Part shown: one piece after another, positions 1-5,062 of the stretch
Layout of the letters: each line of letters starts with the position of its first letter
Position numbering within the stretch: position 1 is the first letter of the stretch
Origin: an uncultured Flavobacteriales bacterium
GTDB lineage: Bacteria; Bacteroidota; Bacteroidia; Flavobacteriales_D; SKUL01
Reading direction: 5' to 3'
Assembly (NCBI GenBank): GCA_937911795.1
Contig: CALDPJ010000257.1
Span: 1 to 6,176 of the forward strand
DNA: 6,176 bases
Position numbers and translations under genes: made by a program
The notes under the pieces: model-generated
Seen by the model: the letters and a program-made list of their open reading frames with translations, nothing else
The model's database searches: none
Told to the model about the DNA's origin: nothing

Positions 1-544
1 GAAACAGATCTGCGTGATCCATATCGCTCCAGTAATCCCGAAAATCTGCAATCCAGCGAACGCCGGTTTTCTGCTTCAATCGCGCCCCAATAAAATGAAC
101 GCTGTGTGGTGGTCCTGTGGTGATGATGGCCGATACCGGATGCTCCTTCAGATACAATTCAAGTTGCTTCACCACCGGACGGACCCAGAATTTGCGGGCG
201 TCGGGAATCATGTAGTTGCCGCGGGCGTATCCCATGATTTGGACCAGTCTGCTTTTCCTTCCTTCGGAAATAAAACCGGCCGATATTCCCTTTTTCTGTT
301 TTTGCCCGAGCAGATTTCGCACGGCGCGAAAAGGTTCAAAAATCGGAACGGAGATCACCTCCAGATTGGGATTCACTTCATTTTCAAACGTTTCGTCGAG
401 CAGCGGATAATCTGCATTTTCGGGTCGGCAAATCACCGGTTCGATACCAAACTCCGGCAGAAACCGGGACATTTTAAGCCAGCGTTGCACGCCGCCACCA
501 CCCGACGGTGGCCAGTAATAGGTGATAATCAGCACGCGCTCCAT
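1..544 (-). CDS. GT4-family glycosyltransferase, N-terminal part (3' end outside the window)
   Basis: The gene starts at ATG 544-542 and stays open to the left edge, giving 181 residues of what is normally a protein of about 400 or more. The visible part is the N-terminal, acceptor-side Rossmann domain of a GT-B glycosyltransferase. It starts with a beta strand and glycine loop (residues 4-21, ending YYWPPSGGGGVQR), then has IPDARKFW at 113-120, ITTGPPHS at 141-148 and WIADFRDYWSD at 164-174. These match Bacteroidota GT4 enzymes, which usually read FRDPW in the last motif; here it is FRDYW. The donor-binding C-terminal domain is not visible. Such enzymes act in the cytoplasm or at the inner leaflet, building polysaccharide or lipid-linked glycans; donor and acceptor cannot be told from this part. 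The start codon overlaps the stop of the upstream YfhO-family gene by one base (TGATG), and GGAAGG lies just upstream of it, so translational coupling is likely. Confidence 0.9.
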   Translation of the reverse strand, partial: MERVLIITYYWPPSGGGGVQRWLKMSRFLPEFGIEPVICRPENADYPLLDETFENEVNPNLEVISVPIFEPFRAVRNLLGQKQKKGISAGFISEGRKSRLVQIMGYARGNYMIPDARKFWVRPVVKQLELYLKEHPVSAIITTGPPHSVHFIGARLKQKTGVRWIADFRDYWSDMDHADLF

Positions 545-3270
545 CAGCCTTCCGAATTGTCCCTGCGCCGCTTGAACTCCGTGTAACCCGCAAATGCCAT
601 CAGCAACAACAGCAAAACAGAACTTGCCATGGCTACTCCCGATACCGTTTTGAAAGAATCCGGCTCAAACTTAAACACAATCGTGTGCTCTCCTGCCGGG
701 ACCTTCATCGCGCGAAGAATGTAGTTCACCCGGACATGATCTACCGGTTCGCCATCGAGGTATGCCTGCCAACCCGCATCGTAGAATATTTCTGAAAAAA
801 CGACGAGCTGTGTGGCCGCAGAACGGAAATCGTAAGTGAGCTCATTGGGCTTGTAACTGATGATATCCACCGTGGCCAGCGAATCGTACGTGAAAGTGGT
901 TTCGCCGCCGAAGTAGTCCGCAAAATTCTGATCAGCAACCGCTTCGCGGGATGGATTAATCTCACCGGTGGCGAGAATCTCCGCATCTGCATCATCTACG
1001 AGTTGAACTTCATTGACAATCCACGCACTTCCCAATGCAGCAGAATTCGGTAATGGCGGAGCATCCGGGCTATAAATCAGGTAGCGCGTGTTCAGCATAT
1101 TCAGCATGCGCGAATTATTCAGCGCACCAAAAACCTGTTCCTGAGTAGGCTGTTGACCGAATACCTGAGACAGGTTGCTCACTTCGGCACCCAGGTGAAA
1201 ATCAATCAACTCCTGGTATCTTTTAAGCTTAGCACCATGATAACCACCCACCGATTTATGAAGATACGGCGTACGACCATCGTTGAATGGGTTGTTCAGA
1301 TTGAGCACGCGGAAGTTACTCTGAAAATTCAACGCAGCCAGTCGGGCGATATTCTTTTCGTCGTCGGTGAGCGGTTTTCTTCCCGCACCGTTTTTCTCCT
1401 TCTGTTCTTTCATCGCCGCCTTGTGCAGTTCTGTTCGCTCCTGAAAACTGCTGCGCTCGGTGTACGGTTCTCCGGCAACACGAAGCAAACCGGTTGAATT
1501 GTTGATTTCCTGCTGAAGAATACCCATATCGGCCGTTGCAGGAACGTGTGGAAACAGGTTTTCTGAAGGATCTTCCCACTGCACATATCGTCCGCGTTGT
1601 TTCTCGTTGTTCAGGTAGCGTTTATTCACCGGCCACATATCTACCACCACGAGGACAAACAATCCACCGATCAGGACGTATTGAGAAATGGTGCGGCGCA
1701 TAAACAGGAAGCAAAGGATTCCAGCCACCGCAATAAAACCAAAGGCCCGGAAAGCATCTGCCCGGAAAATACTCATCCGCACCGCCTCAAGATCGTCCAT
1801 AAAGGCACCCATCGCAGCGGCTTGCTGACCCGATTGTTGTGCAAGCTGGCCCTCGAACTGGGTGCGCTCCATGTCGCTGAGGAAAGAAATGAAAGCATCC
1901 GGTTTAAGCGCCAGAAACAATATCGCTCCGGCCAATGCGCCGGATGCGATGTAGAATTTTTTCTTCTGTGCTTCGAACAACTCGGGATTGCGGATCAACC
2001 GATCGACAAAAATTACCGCGAGTAAAGGTATTGCCAATTCGGTAATGGCGAGAATAATCGTTACCGCACGGAATTTATTGTAGCCCGGCACGTAATCGAG
2101 GAAGAAATCTGTAAGCGGCATGAAGTTCTTTCCCCACGCCAGCATGATAGTTAGAACCACGGTAGCCAGTAGCGCCCAGCGCAAGGAGCCTTTCAACAAT
2201 ACCAGACCGAGAATAAACAAGTAAAAGATGATGGCTCCGACGTAAACCGGACCAGAAGTAAACGGCTGATTTCCCCAGTAGTGATTGCTGCCGGCAACAT
2301 TCTGCCGAAACTGCGGACTGGCTTTTTCGAGGTGATCGCTGCGTTCGCCGATTACACCGCTGGCACCCCCATTGGCGTTGGGAATGATCAACGATAGTGT
2401 TTCGCTGATTCCGTAGCTCCAGTTCGTAACGTAATCTCGATCGAGACCCGATGTAGCAATATCTTCGTTGCTTTCGCCGCCGGGTTGAATGGTCAGTTCA
2501 GACTCACCACGAGTGGTATATTTTCCATATTCGTAAGTATTCCACAGGTTGGCAAAATTGCAGAGCAAGGCGACAAACACGGCTCCAATGAGCACTGCCG
2601 AGGGTTTTATCCACTCCGGAACCTGCTTCTGCCGAATGGCATCGATCAGTTTGGCCAGTACGATCAAACCCACCATGATGCCGAAGTAGTAGGTAATCTG
2701 CACGTGGTTGGCCTGAACCTGCAGCGCCATAAAAAAAGCGGTGAGCGCTCCGCCGAGCAATAGTTTTCCGCGGTATGCGAGAATGATTCCCGCCAGTGTG
2801 GGCGCCATGTATGCAATGGCGTGCGCTTTGGTATTGTGGCCGGCCTCGAGAATGATGAAGTAGTAGGATGAAAACGCAAAAGCCACCGATCCTGCGATGG
2901 CCAGCCAGGGGTTGACGCGCATGGCCATCATGAGGATATAAAAACCAATCATGTACAGCAATACATAATTCATCGGTCGCGGCGTCCAGAGCTGAAAAGC
3001 TTTGTCGATGTGTTTCAAAATCATACCCGGATACGCCACAGCAATCTGGTACGCCGGCATTCCGCCGAACATGCTGTTCGTCCATTTGGGTTCTTCGTCA
3101 AAAATTTCGCGGTGATCGCGTATTTCCTTCGCCATTCCGAGGAAGTTTTTCATATCGCCCTGTTTCAGGCGTTTTCCTTCCAGCACCGGTGAAAAGTAAA
3201 TCAGCCCGATCAGTACAAAAACCACGAGAGCGGTAATGTGTGGCAACCAGGACTTCAGCGAATCATTCAT
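544..3270 (-). CDS. YfhO-family polytopic membrane protein, probable GT-C-type glycosyltransferase
   Basis: This 908-residue integral membrane protein fits the YfhO family (Pfam PF09586). One membrane segment lies near residues 11-28, followed by a non-cytoplasmic loop with QGD (D39) and FGGMPAY (68-74). More segments lie at about 101-118, 121-140, 151-187 (two), 190-210, 224-242, 340-378 (two), 403-422, 440-455, 508-524 and 530-546. A large soluble domain spans about 550-870 and a last segment lies at 876-895, before a basic cytoplasmic tail (KRRRD). The soluble domain ends with the family signature SEIFYDAGWQAYLDG at 826-840. In Bacillus subtilis, YfhO is needed for lipoteichoic acid glycosylation and is thought to move sugar from an undecaprenyl-phosphate carrier outside the membrane. 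Bacteroidota lack teichoic acids, so the acceptor here is unknown. D39 in the first loop is my candidate catalytic acid, by analogy with GT-C enzymes. A glutamine-rich stretch (about 471-485) interrupts the membrane region. The gene follows the DUF4834-like gene by 12 bp and leads into the GT4 gene. Start ATG 3270-3268 has no clear Shine-Dalgarno. Confidence 0.9.
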   Translation of the reverse strand: MNDSLKSWLPHITALVVFVLIGLIYFSPVLEGKRLKQGDMKNFLGMAKEIRDHREIFDEEPKWTNSMFGGMPAYQIAVAYPGMILKHIDKAFQLWTPRPMNYVLLYMIGFYILMMAMRVNPWLAIAGSVAFAFSSYYFIILEAGHNTKAHAIAYMAPTLAGIILAYRGKLLLGGALTAFFMALQVQANHVQITYYFGIMVGLIVLAKLIDAIRQKQVPEWIKPSAVLIGAVFVALLCNFANLWNTYEYGKYTTRGESELTIQPGGESNEDIATSGLDRDYVTNWSYGISETLSLIIPNANGGASGVIGERSDHLEKASPQFRQNVAGSNHYWGNQPFTSGPVYVGAIIFYLFILGLVLLKGSLRWALLATVVLTIMLAWGKNFMPLTDFFLDYVPGYNKFRAVTIILAITELAIPLLAVIFVDRLIRNPELFEAQKKKFYIASGALAGAILFLALKPDAFISFLSDMERTQFEGQLAQQSGQQAAAMGAFMDDLEAVRMSIFRADAFRAFGFIAVAGILCFLFMRRTISQYVLIGGLFVLVVVDMWPVNKRYLNNEKQRGRYVQWEDPSENLFPHVPATADMGILQQEINNSTGLLRVAGEPYTERSSFQERTELHKAAMKEQKEKNGAGRKPLTDDEKNIARLAALNFQSNFRVLNLNNPFNDGRTPYLHKSVGGYHGAKLKRYQELIDFHLGAEVSNLSQVFGQQPTQEQVFGALNNSRMLNMLNTRYLIYSPDAPPLPNSAALGSAWIVNEVQLVDDADAEILATGEINPSREAVADQNFADYFGGETTFTYDSLATVDIISYKPNELTYDFRSAATQLVVFSEIFYDAGWQAYLDGEPVDHVRVNYILRAMKVPAGEHTIVFKFEPDSFKTVSGVAMASSVLLLLLMAFAGYTEFKRRRDNSEG

Positions 3271-3282
3271 ATTGGTTGGTTT

Positions 3283-3510
3283 TTATTCAATCTCTTCAAA
3301 CTCCACGTCGTCGGCCTCCAGACGCGGTTTCTTTTTGGGCGGCTTCTCATATTCAATGATTACGTCACCCTTCTGGTGCTTTTCGCGGGTTCGGTTCCCA
3401 CTGTGTCGGGAATGAGGTTGCTTTTTCCGGGATGCTCCAAGGCCAATCAGCCGCAATATAAAACGTACTGCGACAAAAACGAGGATGGCAATGGCTATAA
3501 TTCTTAACAA
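3283..3510 (-). CDS. Small membrane-anchored DUF4834-like protein
   Basis: This 75-residue protein has one hydrophobic helix at about residues 2-25. A strongly basic linker follows (about 28-47, many K, R and H), then GDVIIEYEKPPKKKPR (48-63) and an acidic C-terminus (EADDVEFEEIE, 65-75). This layout (N-terminal anchor, basic stretch, GDVxIEY core, VxFEEIE end) is what I know of DUF4834 (PF16118), a Bacteroidota family of unknown function. The best start is TTG at 3510-3508: the hydrophobic helix begins right there, the frame has no ATG inside the gene, and none appears just upstream. It is the first gene of the operon, with 12 bp before the YfhO-family gene. A -7-type promoter box lies about 20 bp upstream of the start. 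It could be an accessory or stabilising partner of the downstream membrane protein, but that rests on position alone. The family call is from memory of the pattern, not from a search. Confidence 0.8.
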   Translation of the reverse strand: MLRIIAIAILVFVAVRFILRLIGLGASRKKQPHSRHSGNRTREKHQKGDVIIEYEKPPKKKPRLEADDVEFEEIE

Positions 3511-3529
3511 ATCGATGTTTTTTTGGCCG

Positions 3530-3537
3530 CAAAGGTA
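3530..3537 (-). promoter_or_regulatory. Bacteroidota-type -7 promoter box for the DUF4834-yfhO-GT4 operon
   Basis: The minus strand reads TACCTTTG here, an exact match to the TAnnTTTG -7 box used by the Bacteroidota housekeeping sigma factor. It would start transcription around 3523-3526, leaving a leader of about 15 nt before the TTG start at 3510. The -33 element is poor: the nearest upstream TTG (around 3566-3568) is about 28 bp away, more than the usual spacing of about 19-21 bp. The box is directly seen; its use as the operon promoter is inferred from its position. Confidence 0.55.
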
Positions 3538-3547
3538 ATGTTTTAAT

Positions 3548-3615
3548 GGTGAATGGTTAATGCTCCAATGGTTAATGGAGTAGCGGTTAATGGGTTAGTG
3601 GTTAGTGGTTAGTGG
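3548..3615. repeat. Degenerate heptamer array, units GGTTAAT / GGTTAGT
   Basis: The plus strand carries GGTGAAT at 3548, GGTTAAT at 3555, 3570 and 3585, and then three perfect tandem GGTTAGT units at 3593, 3600 and 3607, closing with GG at 3614. Most steps are 7 bp, or 15 bp (7+8) across a diverged unit. The array lies in the gap between the divergent operon and the orphan gene, right behind the operon's -7 box, where a -33 element or an operator would be. On the minus strand the units read ATTAACC and ACTAACC. No coding sense or hairpin is apparent. It may be neutral slippage-derived sequence or protein-binding repeats; the sequence alone does not decide. Confidence 0.75.
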
Positions 3616-3732
3616 CCGAAGGTTCAGGATGATCATCAGCGATTTGACCTGGGTTCGTTTTGCGGCTGAGACGGACCGATTATGAAGTAGCAGCATTTTT
3701 TATATTTTTAACTGATAACACACGCTTCTACA
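3616..3732. other. Remainder of the divergent intergenic gap, upstream of the orphan gene
   Basis: These 117 bp hold no reading frame of note. They contain a perfect 10-bp palindrome, GATGATCATC, at 3628-3637. An AT-rich stretch at 3695-3711 includes TATTTTTA (3703-3710), a one-mismatch version of the TAnnTTTG box, about 23 bp before the ATG at 3733. This is the most likely promoter region for the plus-strand gene, but I see no matching -33 element and no Shine-Dalgarno (the start context is CTTCTACA-ATG). The palindrome is too short to call an operator. Confidence 0.35.
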
Positions 3733-4911
3733 ATGAAATTAACATTTGTGTTCACCCGGTGCTTAGTCTTTAGCTTTGTATTCTACTGTTCTTTAGTATC
3801 CGCTCAAAATGACATCAACAGGCTGATGACCAGAAGTAAACCCAATTGTTATGATATTGCTTTAAACGCTTATGAACTGCTTCCGCACTATCACGGCAAC
3901 CAGCAAATAGACTCCGTTAATGCAGTGCTCGATTTCTGGGAGAATAAATGTGGATTATCTGAGGAACTACTGAGGTTCAATATTCTTTTAGCCATTGAGC
4001 AACAAAGCAATTACCTGGATAGTGTTGTGAATCTTAATATTCTCCCTGAGTTAATGGACTACAAAAATTTTAGATCATATATCTCAGCGAATGATCACCA
4101 CTTAAGCCTGCGTTTTCAAGATCAAAATATTTCAGAGTATATAAAATACACTTCCTACACTTCTGGGTGGGCCAGTAGGTTGCTGAAGGTTGAAAAGCAA
4201 TATTCTCAAGTGGAGCTTTTCTTTTTACAAATTTACAGTCATGATTTTGATAACACCTTTCAAATGCTGGAGGATAGTGCATTTGATGGAACATTTATTC
4301 AGCGCCAATACCGAATTAAAGTTGCTGAAGCAAAAATCAACCATTGGTTTCGCGGAGATATTTCGCTGGGTGGATGGTTTCCGACTCAAAACTTAACTGC
4401 ACTCGGTAATCATGCTGGTTTCGGTATTCGCGGTGGGGTGCAATATACGCGGTGGCATGCACTGATTTCAATAAAAGCTTATCTTGGAAATAGCTCAAGT
4501 TCGCGTCATGTTTTTCATGATGATAGTCTCTATAATTCTGATCTTTATAATCACGTTTCGCTCGCTGCAGATTTGGGCTACGCGCTTTTCAACAAGCAAC
4601 AACACGTTTTTGAATTGATCGGTGGTATTGGTTACAACGGTGTCAAGGTTTTAGAAGTTCCTAACCCGCTGGATGCGGATAATCCGGAAAGCATATACCG
4701 AAACAGTCTTTTGCTCAATATTGGATTGGGATATCGGTACGATTTTCCAACAGGAACTTATTTCAGCTTATCAGCGAAATTGAATTTCTCCGAATTCGAA
4801 AATCGTCCAGGAACTGATCTTTCGGGCAACTTTTTCACAATAGATGTAGCACTCGGAATGATTTCGCAGGATCAACAACGCAGAAACCGGCTTTTGTTGG
4901 ATATAGATTGA
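3733..4911 (+). CDS. Unrecognised exported protein: helical N-terminal domain plus predicted outer-membrane beta-barrel
   Basis: I do not recognise this 392-residue protein as a named family. Residues 1-24 form a type I signal peptide ending VSA before QND. Residues 25 to about 200 look mainly helical and polar, with a cysteine pair in the mature chain (C39 in KPNCYDIA, C73 in WENKCGLSEE) that could form a disulphide in the periplasm. From about 205 to 380, strand-like stretches of alternating polar and hydrophobic or aromatic residues, separated by glycine or polar turns, suggest a small beta-barrel: DISLGGWFP (209-217), GFGIRGGVQYTRW (229-241), HVSLAADLGYALF (274-286), FELIGGIGYNGVKVL (293-307), LLLNIGLGYRY (326-336), YFSLSAKLNF (343-352) and FFTIDVALGM (367-376). 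A role in the outer membrane is inferred from this pattern and the signal peptide. The gene stands alone, divergent from the operon on its left and convergent with carB. Sampled by eye it is AT-richer than the operon. ATG 3733 is chosen because it places the signal peptide directly at the N-terminus. Confidence 0.85.
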   Translation: MKLTFVFTRCLVFSFVFYCSLVSAQNDINRLMTRSKPNCYDIALNAYELLPHYHGNQQIDSVNAVLDFWENKCGLSEELLRFNILLAIEQQSNYLDSVVNLNILPELMDYKNFRSYISANDHHLSLRFQDQNISEYIKYTSYTSGWASRLLKVEKQYSQVELFFLQIYSHDFDNTFQMLEDSAFDGTFIQRQYRIKVAEAKINHWFRGDISLGGWFPTQNLTALGNHAGFGIRGGVQYTRWHALISIKAYLGNSSSSRHVFHDDSLYNSDLYNHVSLAADLGYALFNKQQHVFELIGGIGYNGVKVLEVPNPLDADNPESIYRNSLLLNIGLGYRYDFPTGTYFSLSAKLNFSEFENRPGTDLSGNFFTIDVALGMISQDQQRRNRLLLDID

Positions 4912-4920
4912 CTTGCTTAA

Positions 4921-4962
4921 CCATCTCCCATCTCATCTCTCATATCTCCTCACTCATAACCC
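4921..4962. repeat. Degenerate heptamer array, units ending in CTC (first block)
   Basis: Starting 9 bp after the orphan gene's stop, the plus strand splits into six 7-bp units in phase: CCATCTC, CCATCTC, ATCTCTC, ATATCTC, CTCACTC and ATAACCC. The first five end in CTC. The block lies in the 151-bp gap between two convergent genes. No stem-loop followed by a T-run is visible, so a standard terminator is not apparent; the strand asymmetry (C/T on plus, G/A on minus) is the main property seen. Confidence 0.75.
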
Positions 4963-5000
4963 TAATATCTAAAAAGCAACAGCAATAGTTTTGAGCAAGA

Positions 5001-5056
5001 GCATCTCATAACTCATATCTCATCACTCATCACTCCCATCTCATAACTCTTCACTC
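5001..5056. repeat. Eight in-phase heptamers, consensus ATNACTC (second block)
   Basis: The plus strand splits exactly into eight 7-bp units, all ending in CTC: GCATCTC, ATAACTC, ATATCTC, ATCACTC, ATCACTC, CCATCTC, ATAACTC and TTCACTC. The phase holds for all 56 bp with no indel. The block ends 6 bp before the stop codon of carB (TAG at 5065-5063), so it would be copied into the 3' end of the carB message as purine-rich RNA. The 38 bp between this block and the first (4963-5000) do not repeat. I see no gene in the whole gap. Confidence 0.85.
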
Positions 5057-5062
5057 AAAAAC

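Noticed and set aside
14..586. Plus-strand open frame of 190 codons at the left edge
   Set aside because: It is antisense to the GT4 gene, whose minus-strand translation carries clear family motifs over the same bases. The plus-strand product has no recognisable pattern.
2504..3085. Minus-strand open frame of 193 codons inside the YfhO-family gene
   Set aside because: It is an out-of-frame shadow of the 908-residue protein; its translation is rich in H, R and C without domain structure, while the main frame gives consistent membrane helices.
3628..3637. Palindrome GATGATCATC as an operator
   Set aside because: Ten bases of symmetry occur often by chance, the arms do not extend, and no second copy was noticed.
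3703..3710. TATTTTTA as the -7 box of the orphan gene
   Set aside because: It lacks the final G of TAnnTTTG, there is no convincing -33 TTTG at the right distance, and the stretch is simply AT-rich. It is mentioned only as the best available candidate.
3787..3789. Cysteine 19 as a lipoprotein attachment site in the orphan protein
   Set aside because: The preceding residues (VFY) do not fit a lipobox, and a better signal peptidase I site (VSA before QND) follows.
4921..5056. CRISPR array
   Set aside because: The repeating unit is 7 bp and degenerate, with no spacer-repeat alternation and no cas genes in the window.
4912..5062. Rho-independent terminator between the convergent genes
   Set aside because: No GC-rich stem followed by a T-run was found on either strand; the gap is filled mostly by heptamer units that are strand-asymmetric and cannot pair with themselves.
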